Of a stretch of DNA of 64,000 bases, positions 39,870 through 49,543 are shown piece by piece. Source of the DNA: Micropruina sp. (GTDB lineage: Bacteria > Actinomycetota > Actinomycetes > Propionibacteriales > Propionibacteriaceae); NCBI GenBank assembly GCA_016716635.1, contig JADJVZ010000011.1:310001-374000 (forward strand), in the 5' to 3' direction. Made by a program: the position numbers and the translations under genes. The number at the start of each line of letters is the position of its first letter. The first letter of the stretch is position 1. The notes below the pieces were generated by a model. The model ran no database searches, was not told the origin of the DNA, and was given only the letters and a program-made list of their open reading frames with translations.

Positions 39870-41692
39870 TGCCGGCACCGTGGGTGAACGCGGCCCGCAG
39901 GCGTCGCGCTGGGCACGTGACGAAGCTGCCGGTCGGCAAGCCGCAGGCGCGCGTCCGCATCATGCTGGTGGTGATGGCGTTCCTCTTCTCGCTGCTGGCC
40001 GGCCGCGCCTTGCAGGTCCAGGCGCTCGATGCTGAGGCAAACGCCGCCGAGGCCGCCAAGCAGATGACCGTGGCCCGCGACCTACCGGCTGTCCGAGGGC
40101 AGATCACGGACAGCTCAGGGCTCGTCTTGGCCTACACCGAATCGGCGGTCAACGTGATCGGCAACCCCGACACCATTGCCGACAACGGCAAGGAACATCC
40201 GACCGCCAAAGACCTCGACTTCGCGAAGGCGGCGCCGGCGAAGATCGCCGCGATCCTGGTGAAGTATCTGGGCGGCGCCGACGCCGACTACCTGCCCGGC
40301 CTCACCAAGGCCAACACCAAGTACGTGATCTTGGCCAAGCAGATCCAGGCCGCCACCTACGACGCCATGTCAAAGGAGTTGGCCGCGAGCAAGCTCGTCG
40401 GCATTTACCGCGAAACCGCGCCGAGCCGCACCTACCCGAACGGAAGCGTGGCGTCCAACATCGTCGGGTGGGTTGACGGCGATGGCAAGGGCGCGGGTGG
40501 CCTGGAGTACTCGCTCAATGACTCCCTCACCGGCACACCCGGACGGGAAGAGTATGAGAACTCCCCGAACGGGAAGATCCCGCTCGGCTCCCAGACGTTG
40601 ACCGCCCCCGTGGACGGCAAGAACTACCAGCTCACCATCGACTCCGAACTGCAGTGGATGGTCGAGCAGCGCCTCGCCCAGAGCGTCAAGGGATCGCAGG
40701 CCGACTGGGGCACGGCGATCGGACTGAACGTCAAGACCGGCGAGGTCTTGTTCATGGCGAACTACCCCTCCTTCGACAGCAACTCCCCGGGCTCCGCGAA
40801 GACCGAGGATCTGGGTAACCGCGCCGTCGCGGCCGCCTATGAACCGGGTTCGGTGCAAAAGACCCTGACCTTCGCCTCGATGTTCGACGCCGGCACCATC
40901 GACGCTGAGCAATCCGTGGTGATCCCCCCGAGCATCAAGTCCGGAGACCACGAGATCGCCGACGCCGAGAAGCACGGCACCGTGACGTACCTGGCCCGTG
41001 GCGTGTTCGTCCATTCGTCCAACATCGGCACGATCGAACTGGCCCGGCAGATGCCTAAGGACCAACTGGTGACCTACCTCCAGAACTTCGGCCTGGGTCA
41101 GAAGACTGGGCTGGGGCTGCCGGGCGAGGCCACCGGCTACCTGCCGCCCACGACTCTGCCCGACTACACGCGCGACTCCCTCGCCTTCGGCATGGCGTTG
41201 TCGGTGACGCCTATTCAGATGGCGGCCGCGGTCGCGACGGTGGCGAACGGTGGCGTCTACAACGCCCCGTCCATCATCAAGTCGGTGACCACCGCGGACG
41301 GCCAGGACGTCACCCCCGCCAAGGCGGCGCCGCGCCGGGTAATTTCGGCCGAGGCGTCCAGCAAAACCTTGTCGTTGATGGAACAGATGGTCTTGTCCAA
41401 GGGCAAGGGCTTGATGATCGACAACTACAACGTCGCGGGCAAGACCGGCACGGCCAAACGCATCGATCCGGCCTGCAACTGCTATCGCGGTCTGGTGACC
41501 TCCTTCATGGCGGTGGCCCCCGCGGAGGACCCGCAGATCCTGGTGTACGTCGTCGTCAGCAACCCGGCCATCGGCGGCTCGGGATACGCGGTCGCGGGCC
41601 CCGTCTACCAAGACATCATGCGGCTGGCCCTGCCCCGGTATGGCATTGCACCGTCGACAACCAAGGTCACCTCACTGCCCCTCGCACCCTGA
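39869..41692 (+). CDS. ftsI: Septal class B penicillin-binding protein (transpeptidase)
   Basis: 607 residues. One N-terminal membrane anchor (about residues 29-50), a dimerisation region and then the transpeptidase domain: SVQK (the SxxK nucleophile, in AAYEPGSVQKTLTF near residue 330), SSN in VFVHSSNIGT near 385 and KTGT in NVAGKTGTAKR near 525. It cross-links septal peptidoglycan with FtsW. A CNCYRG segment after the KTG motif carries two Cys residues that could form a disulfide outside the cell. Confidence 0.95.
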   Translation: MPAPWVNAARRRRAGHVTKLPVGKPQARVRIMLVVMAFLFSLLAGRALQVQALDAEANAAEAAKQMTVARDLPAVRGQITDSSGLVLAYTESAVNVIGNPDTIADNGKEHPTAKDLDFAKAAPAKIAAILVKYLGGADADYLPGLTKANTKYVILAKQIQAATYDAMSKELAASKLVGIYRETAPSRTYPNGSVASNIVGWVDGDGKGAGGLEYSLNDSLTGTPGREEYENSPNGKIPLGSQTLTAPVDGKNYQLTIDSELQWMVEQRLAQSVKGSQADWGTAIGLNVKTGEVLFMANYPSFDSNSPGSAKTEDLGNRAVAAAYEPGSVQKTLTFASMFDAGTIDAEQSVVIPPSIKSGDHEIADAEKHGTVTYLARGVFVHSSNIGTIELARQMPKDQLVTYLQNFGLGQKTGLGLPGEATGYLPPTTLPDYTRDSLAFGMALSVTPIQMAAAVATVANGGVYNAPSIIKSVTTADGQDVTPAKAAPRRVISAEASSKTLSLMEQMVLSKGKGLMIDNYNVAGKTGTAKRIDPACNCYRGLVTSFMAVAPAEDPQILVYVVVSNPAIGGSGYAVAGPVYQDIMRLALPRYGIAPSTTKVTSLPLAP

Positions 41693-41714
41693 CGCCCGCG
41701 ATAGCCTGGGACCG

Positions 41715-43232
41715 ATGACTGACACCCTGCACGCCCTGCGTCCGGAGCGGGTGCCCGGCGTCCCGCTGTCGCGGTTGGCGCCCGGGTCTCCCGAGGTCCC
41801 GGTGACCGGGGTCACCCTCGATTCCCGCACGGTGCTCCCGGGCGATCTGTATGTCGCCTTGCCCGGGGCGCACGTCCATGGGGCTCAGTTCGTCGACGCG
41901 GCGACGGCCGCCGGGGCGATAGCCGTGTTGACGGACGCCCGCGGTGGCGAGCTGGCAGGTCACGCCACGATTCCCGTGCTGGTGACCTCCGATCCGCGCC
42001 ATGCGATGGCGACCGCGGCAGCGGAGGTCTATGGGCACCCGGGTGACGCCATGGCGCTCTTCGGCCTCACCGGCACGAACGGCAAAACCAGCACGACATT
42101 CTTGCTGCAGGCCGCGCTGGAGGCGATCGACGTCCGGGTCGGAACCATCGGGACCCTCGGGTTCTGGGTGGGTAAGACCGCGTTGGAAGGCTCGCGGTCG
42201 ACCATCACCACCCCCGAGGCCCCCGACCTGCAGGCGCTGCTGGCGCTGATGCGGGAGCGAGGGGCCCACGCCGTCGCGATCGAGGTCTCCTCGGTCGCCC
42301 TCGACCGTGGGCGCGTCGATGAACTCACGTTCGCCGTGTCCGGGTTCACGATGTTCGGCCAAGACCACCTCGACTTCCACGGCGACCTGGAGTCGTACTA
42401 CCGGGCCAAGACGCGACTGTTCTTGGACGGCCGCAGCCGCGCGGCCGTGGTCAACATCGATGATCCGGCGGGGATGCGGCTCGCGGGGGAGATCCGGCGA
42501 GATGCATCAGCGCGGTTGACCACGACGGGAACGGCGCCGGAGGCGGAGTATCGGTTGCTCGAGACCAGTCCTAGGGAAGACGGTTCGTGGTGCGCGCAGG
42601 TCGCCACGCCGCAAGGGCGGCTCGACTTCGTCGTGGGGATGCTCGGTGATTTCAACGTCCGCAACGCCTTGACGGCGCTCGCCATGGTCGGGGAATCGGG
42701 GGGAGACGTGGCGCACGCGGCGAAGGGGTTGGCCCACGCTGCTGTGCCGGGCCGCATGCAGCGCCTGGCCCTCGCGGGAGACTCCCCGAACGTGCTCATT
42801 GACTTCGCCCACACCCCCCAGGCGGTTTCGGCGGCCCTCGCGGCGTTGCCGCCAGGGCGGCGAATCGCGGTGCTCGGCTGCGGCGGGGATCGCGACGCCA
42901 CGAAGCGTGGCCCCATGGGTGCCGCGGCGGCGCGTGGCGCTGACGTTGTGATCGTGACCGACGACAATCCGCGGTCCGAGACCCCCCTCGCGATCCGCGA
43001 GGCCGTCCTGGCCGGGGCACTCGCAGAGCCCGCGGCCCGCGCACGCTCCATCCGCGACGGGGGCGACCGCCGAGGTGCGATCGAATCGGCGCTCCGCGAG
43101 GCTCGTCCAGGCGACTGGGTCGCCATCCTGGGCAAGGGACACGAACGGGGCCAGACCATCGGGACGACCATTCACGCCTTCGAGGACGCGACGGTCGTCC
43201 GCGAGCTGTGGTCCACGATTCAGGGGGCCTGA
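41715..43232 (+). CDS. murE: UDP-N-acetylmuramyl-tripeptide synthetase MurE
   Basis: 505 residues from ATG 41715. ATP-binding GLTGTNGKTST near residue 120, carbamylated-Lys region and DDNPRSETP near residue 415, the DNPR motif being typical of enzymes adding diaminopimelate. The central helix motif reads EVSSVAL and TMFGQDHLDFHG where most MurE proteins have EVSSHAL and TNLxxDHLDFHG, an unusual pair of changes. The TAGCCT -10 box (41702-41707) seven bases before ATG suggests an internal leaderless promoter in the gap after ftsI. Confidence 0.93.
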   Translation: MTDTLHALRPERVPGVPLSRLAPGSPEVPVTGVTLDSRTVLPGDLYVALPGAHVHGAQFVDAATAAGAIAVLTDARGGELAGHATIPVLVTSDPRHAMATAAAEVYGHPGDAMALFGLTGTNGKTSTTFLLQAALEAIDVRVGTIGTLGFWVGKTALEGSRSTITTPEAPDLQALLALMRERGAHAVAIEVSSVALDRGRVDELTFAVSGFTMFGQDHLDFHGDLESYYRAKTRLFLDGRSRAAVVNIDDPAGMRLAGEIRRDASARLTTTGTAPEAEYRLLETSPREDGSWCAQVATPQGRLDFVVGMLGDFNVRNALTALAMVGESGGDVAHAAKGLAHAAVPGRMQRLALAGDSPNVLIDFAHTPQAVSAALAALPPGRRIAVLGCGGDRDATKRGPMGAAAARGADVVIVTDDNPRSETPLAIREAVLAGALAEPAARARSIRDGGDRRGAIESALREARPGDWVAILGKGHERGQTIGTTIHAFEDATVVRELWSTIQGA

Positions 43233-43233
43233 C

Positions 43234-44634
43234 ATGGATCCGCGCAGCCTGTCCGATCTGGCGGCCCTCACCGGTGCCGCGATCGTCGGTGACCCCGACG
43301 CCGCGATTGGGCCGGACGTTGTCATCGACTCCCGGCGAGTGACTCCCGGTGCCCTGTTCGTGGCGATCAAGGGTGAGCGCGTCGATGGGCATGACTTCGT
43401 TGACGTCGCGGCCGCCGAAGGCGCCGGGGCCGTGATGGGGGAGCACCTCCTTGACACCTCGCTACCGCAGCTGGTGGTCGCGGATGCGGTCAAGGGCCTG
43501 AGTTCCTTGGCGCGTGGCATCGTCGCGGAGGCCCGTGCCAACGGCCTTCGGACCATCGGCATCACCGGCTCGGCCGGCAAGACCAGCACGAAGGACTTGA
43601 TCGCCCACGTCGTGGAGACGGCCGGTGCGACGGTCTCCCCGGTGGGTTCGTTCAACAACGAGGTCGGGGTCCCCCTCACCGCCGCGGCCATCACGCGCGA
43701 GACCCAGTTCCTGGTGAGTGAAATGGGGGCGCGCGGCAGCGGCCACATCGCCTGGTTGTGCTCGATCGTCCCCCCGGACGTGGCGGTCGTCATCAACGTG
43801 GGGCACGCGCACGTGGGCGAGTTCGGCTCGGTCGCCGCCATTGCACAGGCAAAGGGTGAGCTCATCGAGGCCACGGCCTCGGAGGGTTGGGCGGTGTTGA
43901 ATGACGATGATCCGCTGGTGTCAGACATGGCCGCCCGGACGTCGGCCCGCATCGCCCGTTTCGCGGTCGGACGCCCGCCGGTGGGCACGTGTCAGCGCGC
44001 CGTGTGGGCGACCAACATTGCGTCTCAGGACGAGCGCTACGCCTTCGACCTGCACATTGATCAAACCCAAGCCCCCGTGCAGTTGCAGGTGGTCGGGGCG
44101 CATCAGGTGCCCAACGCGTTAGCGGCAGCCAGCGTCGGCGCGGTTCTGGGCCTCAGCATCTTCGCGATCGCCGGCGCCCTGAACGACGCCCGACCCCGTT
44201 CGCGGTGGCGGATGGAGGTCGCCGAGGGGCCCGGGGGGCTGCTGGTCGTCAACGACGCCTACAACGCCAACCCCGATTCGATGGCGGCCGCCCTGCGGAC
44301 ATTGGCCGGGTTGCGTCGCCCCTCCGGCCGCCTCGTGGCGGTGCTGGGGGACATGTTGGAGCTCGGCGACGGCGCCGCGGGCGACCATGAGGCGGTCGGA
44401 CGATTGGCCGCGGTCCTGGGCGTTGACGACCTGATCGCAGTCGGGGCGCATGCCGCCGACCTGGCTCGTGGGTTTGGCGCCAACGCAATCCAGGTGGCGG
44501 ATGCTGGCGCGGCGCTCGACGCGGCGAAAGCTCGAAGCGGCCCTCGGGCCGTAGTGTTGGTCAAAGCGTCGCGCGGGGTGGCGCTAGAAACCGTGGCAAT
44601 GAGACTGCTGGAGAGCCGGGGGGACGCGCAGTGA
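43234..44634 (+). CDS. murF: UDP-N-acetylmuramoyl-tripeptide--D-alanyl-D-alanine ligase
   Basis: 466 residues from ATG 43234, one base after the murE stop. Mur-ligase signatures: VVIDSRRVTPGALFVAIKGERVDGHDFV near the N-terminus, GITGSAGKTSTKDLI near residue 108, SFNNEVGVPLT near 136, EMGARGSGHIAWL near 165 and NDAYNANPDSM near 341. It adds D-Ala-D-Ala to complete the muropeptide. GTGA overlap with mraY. Confidence 0.96.
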   Translation: MDPRSLSDLAALTGAAIVGDPDAAIGPDVVIDSRRVTPGALFVAIKGERVDGHDFVDVAAAEGAGAVMGEHLLDTSLPQLVVADAVKGLSSLARGIVAEARANGLRTIGITGSAGKTSTKDLIAHVVETAGATVSPVGSFNNEVGVPLTAAAITRETQFLVSEMGARGSGHIAWLCSIVPPDVAVVINVGHAHVGEFGSVAAIAQAKGELIEATASEGWAVLNDDDPLVSDMAARTSARIARFAVGRPPVGTCQRAVWATNIASQDERYAFDLHIDQTQAPVQLQVVGAHQVPNALAAASVGAVLGLSIFAIAGALNDARPRSRWRMEVAEGPGGLLVVNDAYNANPDSMAAALRTLAGLRRPSGRLVAVLGDMLELGDGAAGDHEAVGRLAAVLGVDDLIAVGAHAADLARGFGANAIQVADAGAALDAAKARSGPRAVVLVKASRGVALETVAMRLLESRGDAQ

Positions 44635-45701
44635 AAACCATCCTCGCTTCAGGGGCCATTTCGTTGATCGTGACCCTGTTCGGCACGCGCTTCGCGATCG
44701 CTCTGCTGGTCAAGCAGGGCTATGGGCAGTTCATCCGCGATGACGGACCCACCTCGCATCACACGAAGCGCGGCACGCCCACCATGGGCGGGGCGGTGAT
44801 TCTCGCGGCGATCGCGTTGGGCTACTTCGGTGCGCACTTGGTCGTGTGGACGGTGCCCTCAGTCAGCGGCATGCTGGCCGTCGGGCTCACGGTCTCCCTG
44901 GGCCTTGTCGGCTTTGCGGACGATTGGATCAAGGTCTCCAAGCACCGATCCCTCGGCCTCACGTCCCGGGTGAAGTTGGCCGCCCAAGGTGCGGTCGCGC
45001 TCGCCTTCGGCATTTTGTGTTTCCAGTTCCCGGACGCGCGGGGCATGACCCCCGGCAGCCAGGCCATCTCGTTCCTACGGGATCTGCCGTGGCTCACGAT
45101 GCCGATTTGGCTCGCCGTCTTGTGGATCATCTTCCTGATTTCGGCTTGGTCCAACGCGGTCAACCTGACCGATGGGCTCGATGGGTTGGCCACCGGTGCG
45201 TGCGCCATGGTGTTCGTCGCCTACGCCCTGGTCAACATCTGGCAGAACAACCAAAACTGCGCTGTGGCCTCCACAGCGTCCGTCCAGTGCTACGAAGTGC
45301 GGAGTCCGCTCGATATGGCGGTGTTCTGCGTGGCCGTCGCGGCCGGTTGTTTCGGTTTCCTGTGGTGGAACGCGAGTCCCGCCAAGATCTTCATGGGCGA
45401 CACTGGGTCGCTCGCGCTCGGCGGCGCCATCGCGGCGGTGTCGATTCTCACGCGCACTGAAATCATGGCTGGCATCATGGGCGGGTTGTTCGTGATCATC
45501 ACCTGCTCGGTGTTGCTCCAAGTCGGCTACTTCAAGTTGACCAAGGGCAAGCGGCTGTTCAAGATGGCCCCTCTCCAGCACCATTTCGAGCTCAAGGGTT
45601 GGGCCGAGATCACCATCGTGATTCGATTCTGGCTCGTGTGCGGAATCTGCGTGGCGACCGCAGTCGGGCTGTTCTACGGCGAGTGGGTGATCGGCCAGTG
45701 A
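44631..45701 (+). CDS. mraY: Phospho-N-acetylmuramoyl-pentapeptide transferase
   Basis: 356 residues from GTG 44631. About ten membrane helices. The Asp-rich motif GFADDWIKV near residue 97, NLTDGLDGLATG near 180, the cytoplasmic loop FMGDTGSLALGG near 255 and APLQHHFELKGWAE near 312 are all typical. It transfers phospho-MurNAc-pentapeptide to undecaprenyl phosphate to make lipid I. A Cys-containing insert (NNQNCAVASTASVQCYEV) lies between helices. Confidence 0.97.
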   Translation: MKTILASGAISLIVTLFGTRFAIALLVKQGYGQFIRDDGPTSHHTKRGTPTMGGAVILAAIALGYFGAHLVVWTVPSVSGMLAVGLTVSLGLVGFADDWIKVSKHRSLGLTSRVKLAAQGAVALAFGILCFQFPDARGMTPGSQAISFLRDLPWLTMPIWLAVLWIIFLISAWSNAVNLTDGLDGLATGACAMVFVAYALVNIWQNNQNCAVASTASVQCYEVRSPLDMAVFCVAVAAGCFGFLWWNASPAKIFMGDTGSLALGGAIAAVSILTRTEIMAGIMGGLFVIITCSVLLQVGYFKLTKGKRLFKMAPLQHHFELKGWAEITIVIRFWLVCGICVATAVGLFYGEWVIGQ

Positions 45702-47161
45702 AGGCGTGGATCGACGCTGCCGACCGACTGTCGCCCTGGCCGGAGGCCACCGTGGTCGTCACCGGCCTGGGAACCTCGGGGTACGCGGCGGCCTGCGGAC
45801 TCGAATCGTTGGGCGCACACGTGGTGGTGCTGGACGAATCAGCATCGCCGTCGAACGAGCAGAAGGCTCAGATCCTGCGAACCCTCGACGTGGACGTCCG
45901 CCTTGGCGTCGGGTCCACGTCAACCCTCCCCGACGACTGTGATCTCGTGGTGACCTCGCCGGGTTGGCGCCCCACAGCGCCGCTCCTTCAGCAAGCCGCC
46001 GAACGCGGGGTGCCGATCTGGGGCGAGGTCGAACTCGCCTGGCGCATGATGCACCCCGACAAGGTGATTCCCTGGCTCGGCATCACCGGCACCAACGGTA
46101 AGACCACCACGGTGGGGATGTTGGAATCCATCCTTCGTGCGGGCGGGTACCGCGCCGCGGCCGTGGGCAACGTCGGGCGTCCGATCGTGGAAGCGCTGCT
46201 GGACGAGGTCGAGTACGACGTCTTGGCCGTGGAGCTCTCGAGCTTCCAGTTGCATTGGATGCACACCGTGGCCCTGCATTCTGCGGTGGTGACGAACCTC
46301 CAACCGGATCACCTGGAGTGGTACGCCCACGAGGCTGACCCGATGGCCGCTTACGCCGCCGACAAGGCGAAGATCTATCACCACGTGTCGCGCGCCTGCG
46401 TCTACAACGTGGCTGATCCAGCCACGCGGACGATGGTCGAAGAGGCCGAGGTCACCGAGGGCGCCCGCGCCATCGGGTTTACGTTGGGCATCCCCGCGGT
46501 CTCGCAACTGGGCGTGGTGGAAGATCTGCTCGTTGATCGGGCTTTCGTGGCTCAACGTCACGACTCGGCCATGGAACTGTGCAAGGCCGAGGACGTCCGT
46601 CCATTCGCACCTCACAACATCGAAAACGCGCTGGCGGCGTCCGCGCTCGCCCGGTCGTTCGGGGTGAAGGCCAAGGCCGTCCGCCAAGGGCTTCAGGACC
46701 TGACCATCGGTGACCACCGCATTCAAACGATCGCCGAGGTGGGGGGCATCCGCTACGTCGACGACTCCAAGGCCACCAACCCGCACGCGGCGGCGTCGGC
46801 ACTGCGCGCCTTCGACCGGGTCGTGTGGATCGCCGGGGGGCAGGCCAAGGGCACCCGCTTCGACGACCTCATCACGCAGTACCGCGGCAAGCTCGCGGGG
46901 GTGGTGTTGTTCGGTATCGATCGCCACGTGATCGCCGACGCCCTTGCGCGACACGCCCCGGACGTCCCCGTGCGCATCATCGATTCGACCGACACTGGTG
47001 CGATGGAGGACGTCGTGACGCTCGCGATGTCCCTTGCCACGGCAGGGGACACCGTTTTGCTTGCGCCAGGATGTGCCAGCTTGGACATGTTCACCGGTTA
47101 CGACGCTCGCGGCGACGCGTTCGCGGCGGCGGTGGCCCGGCAGACCGGGCCCGGTTCGTAA
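45698..47161 (+). CDS. murD: UDP-N-acetylmuramoylalanine--D-glutamate ligase
   Basis: 487 residues from GTG 45698 (GTGA overlap with mraY). N-terminal Rossmann start VVVTGLGTSGYAAA, ATP site GITGTNGKTTTVGM near residue 128, AVGNVGRP near 152, ELSSFQLHW near 178, TNLQPDHLEWY near 199, and DDSKATNPHAA near 353. It adds D-Glu to UDP-MurNAc-L-Ala. Confidence 0.96.
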   Translation: MKAWIDAADRLSPWPEATVVVTGLGTSGYAAACGLESLGAHVVVLDESASPSNEQKAQILRTLDVDVRLGVGSTSTLPDDCDLVVTSPGWRPTAPLLQQAAERGVPIWGEVELAWRMMHPDKVIPWLGITGTNGKTTTVGMLESILRAGGYRAAAVGNVGRPIVEALLDEVEYDVLAVELSSFQLHWMHTVALHSAVVTNLQPDHLEWYAHEADPMAAYAADKAKIYHHVSRACVYNVADPATRTMVEEAEVTEGARAIGFTLGIPAVSQLGVVEDLLVDRAFVAQRHDSAMELCKAEDVRPFAPHNIENALAASALARSFGVKAKAVRQGLQDLTIGDHRIQTIAEVGGIRYVDDSKATNPHAAASALRAFDRVVWIAGGQAKGTRFDDLITQYRGKLAGVVLFGIDRHVIADALARHAPDVPVRIIDSTDTGAMEDVVTLAMSLATAGDTVLLAPGCASLDMFTGYDARGDAFAAAVARQTGPGS

Positions 47162-47171
47162 GGAGGTGGCC

Positions 47172-48440
47172 GTGGCGATCCTGTCTTCCCCCACAGTGGA
47201 TCGTGTCAAGGCAAACGCAGTAACGCAGACCCGTCCGGCCGGTGCCGTGATCCGGGAGTGGCTCGCGCATCCATTGGCGAGCTTTTACCTCGTGCTGTCG
47301 TCCGCGGTGCTGTTGCTCGTCATCGGCATGCTCATGGTCTGGTCGGCGTCGAGCGTTGAAGGACAAGCCCGTTTCGGCGACGCGTACTACTTCGTCCGGC
47401 GGCAGGTCATCTTCTTGGCCGTCGGCATCCCCAGCATGTGGTGGGTGGCGACCCGCAGCCCGCGCACATTGAAGGTGCTGGGTTGGCTGGCCATTGTCGG
47501 CTCGATGGTGCTGCTCGCGGCCACGTTCGTGCCCGGGTTGGGCGTTTCCATCAAGGGCAACCGCAACTGGCTGCAGCTGGGCACCAACCTGCTGCGCATC
47601 CAGCCCTCGGAGTTCGCCAAGCTGGCCATCGTGCTGTGGGGGGCGGACGTATTCGCGCGCAAGCGCAAGCTGATCACGGAGCCTAAGCATCTGCTGTTCC
47701 CTTTCATTCCGGTGTCGGCGCTGATCATCGGCCTCGTCATCTTGCAGGGAGACCTCGGCACCAGCCTGGTGTTGGCGGCCATCGTCCTCATGGTGCTGTG
47801 GTCTGTCGGAGCCAACTGGCGAATCATCGCCTCGCTGCTGGCGGGCGGCGCCTTGGCCGTCTTCGGGCTCGTGATGACCTCCAGCCACCGGATGGCGCGC
47901 ATCGGCGGCTACCTGAACCCGACCGGCGACTCCCTCGGGGTCAACATGCAGCCGTTGCGCGCCATCTACGGGCTCGCCTCCGGCGGGATCTTCGGTGTGG
48001 GACTCGGCGCCTCGCGCGAGAAGTGGGGTCTGTTGGCGGAGGCCCACACTGACTATGTGCTGGCCGTCATTGGTGAGGAACTCGGGCTGGTGGGGACGCT
48101 CATGGTTCTGGGCTTGTTCCTGACCCTCGGCTACGCCGGCTTCCGAATCGCCCTTCGCGGGGACAATGCCTTCCACAAGATCGCCGCCGCGGGCATCACG
48201 TCCTGGTTCATGGTCGAAACCGTGCTCAACGTGATGGTGGTGCTGCGGCTGCTGCCCGTGCTCGGGGTGCCCCTGCCGCTTCTGTCGTATGGTGGTTCGG
48301 CGCTCTTGGCCAACATGCTCGGGCTCGGGGTCCTTCTTGCCTTGTCGCGGCAGGAGCCGGAAGCTCGGCGGGCGTTGGAGCGCAAGGCTAAGTTGTCGCG
48401 GACGCGAGTCAGCACCGTGGTGCAGGATCGCCGCTCCTGA
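47172..48440 (+). CDS. ftsW: SEDS-family septal glycosyltransferase FtsW
   Basis: 422 residues from GTG 47172, chosen because AAGGAGG lies five bases upstream; GTG 47166 is in frame but overlaps that ribosome site. About ten membrane helices. SEDS motifs: GNRNWLQLGTNLLRIQPSEFAKLA, QGDLGTSLVLAAIVL, EAHTDYVLAVIGEELGLVG and the C-terminal PLPLLSYGGSALLANMLGLG. It polymerises septal peptidoglycan with the class B PBP encoded upstream. Arg/Lys-rich cytoplasmic tail. Confidence 0.96.
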   Translation: MAILSSPTVDRVKANAVTQTRPAGAVIREWLAHPLASFYLVLSSAVLLLVIGMLMVWSASSVEGQARFGDAYYFVRRQVIFLAVGIPSMWWVATRSPRTLKVLGWLAIVGSMVLLAATFVPGLGVSIKGNRNWLQLGTNLLRIQPSEFAKLAIVLWGADVFARKRKLITEPKHLLFPFIPVSALIIGLVILQGDLGTSLVLAAIVLMVLWSVGANWRIIASLLAGGALAVFGLVMTSSHRMARIGGYLNPTGDSLGVNMQPLRAIYGLASGGIFGVGLGASREKWGLLAEAHTDYVLAVIGEELGLVGTLMVLGLFLTLGYAGFRIALRGDNAFHKIAAAGITSWFMVETVLNVMVVLRLLPVLGVPLPLLSYGGSALLANMLGLGVLLALSRQEPEARRALERKAKLSRTRVSTVVQDRRS

Positions 48441-48451
48441 AGGGATAGGTC

Positions 48452-49543
48452 ATGACAAGTGTCGTGCTAGCCGGCGGCGGTACGGCGGGCCACACGTCGC
48501 CGCTCATCGCCACGGCTCAGGCCCTGCAGGTCGCTGAGCCGAATGTGACGCTGCTCGCCATCGGTACGCCAAAAGGCTTGGAATCGCGGGTGGTCCCCGC
48601 CGCGGGCCTCGAGTTGGCGATGATCCCGCCGGTGCCGCTGCCCCGCAAGATCACCCCGGAGCTGTTCAAGGTGCCGGGTCGGCTCGTGGGAGCCGTCCGC
48701 GAGGCGCGGCGGATCCTCACCGCCGCCCACGCTGACGTCGTGGTCGGCTTCGGCGGTTACGTGTCGATGCCTGTCTACCTCGCCGCGAGGGCCGCCAAGG
48801 TGCCGATCGTGATCCACGAGCAAAATGCCGTTCCGGGGCTGGCCAACAAGGTCGCCGCGCGCCTCACCCACAGCGTCGGGGTGTCCTTTCCGGGCACGCC
48901 GCTGCCGCACGCCACGCTCGTCGGGTTGCCGGTGCGCGCCGCGATCGCCACGCTCGACAGGGCCGCCGCCCGGCCCGCGGCCCGCGCCGCCTTCGGGCTT
49001 CCGGCCGAGGGCCCGGTGTTGCTCGTCAGCGGAGGCTCGCAGGGCGCCCGCAGCATCAACCAGGCCGTCGAAGGCGCGCTCCGCGAGATCATCGCGGCCG
49101 GGGTCAGCGTCCTGCACGTCCTCGGCCCCAAGAACATCACCAGCGCCCACGAGCCGCGGACGGACGCCTCCGGTGCGGTCTACCTGCCGCTGGGCTATGT
49201 GGACGAGATGGCGGACGCCTACGCGGCGGCCGACCTGATGCTGGCGCGCGCCGGTGCCGGGACGGTCGCGGAGACGGCCACGGTCGGCTTACCGACCGTG
49301 TTTGTGCCGCTGCCACACGGCAACGGGGAGCAGGCAAAGAACGCGGAGGGCCTCGTTGCCGCCGGAGCCGGAGTTGTCGTGCCCGACGGTCTCCTCACCT
49401 CCGACTGGTTGGTGGCGACGGGGCTGCCTCTGGTCCTGGACGCCAAGCGCCTGGCGACCATGGGGGAGCGGTTGCGGGGCCTCATGCCGGCGGATGCCGC
49501 CGGTCGCGTCGCGGCCATGGTGCTGGGGGCGGTGAAGCGCTGA
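48452..49543 (+). CDS. murG: Undecaprenyl-PP-MurNAc-pentapeptide GlcNAc transferase
   Basis: 363 residues from ATG 48452. N-terminal G-loop VVLAGGGTAGHTSPLIA, where the more usual GTGGH reads GTAGH. GFGGYVSMPVYLAA near residue 92, IHEQNAVPGLANKVAARL near 112, LLVSGGSQGARSIN near 190, and the donor-binding ARAGAGTVAE near 265 are present. It converts lipid I to lipid II at the inner membrane face. Ends one base into murC. Confidence 0.96.
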   Translation: MTSVVLAGGGTAGHTSPLIATAQALQVAEPNVTLLAIGTPKGLESRVVPAAGLELAMIPPVPLPRKITPELFKVPGRLVGAVREARRILTAAHADVVVGFGGYVSMPVYLAARAAKVPIVIHEQNAVPGLANKVAARLTHSVGVSFPGTPLPHATLVGLPVRAAIATLDRAAARPAARAAFGLPAEGPVLLVSGGSQGARSINQAVEGALREIIAAGVSVLHVLGPKNITSAHEPRTDASGAVYLPLGYVDEMADAYAAADLMLARAGAGTVAETATVGLPTVFVPLPHGNGEQAKNAEGLVAAGAGVVVPDGLLTSDWLVATGLPLVLDAKRLATMGERLRGLMPADAAGRVAAMVLGAVKR

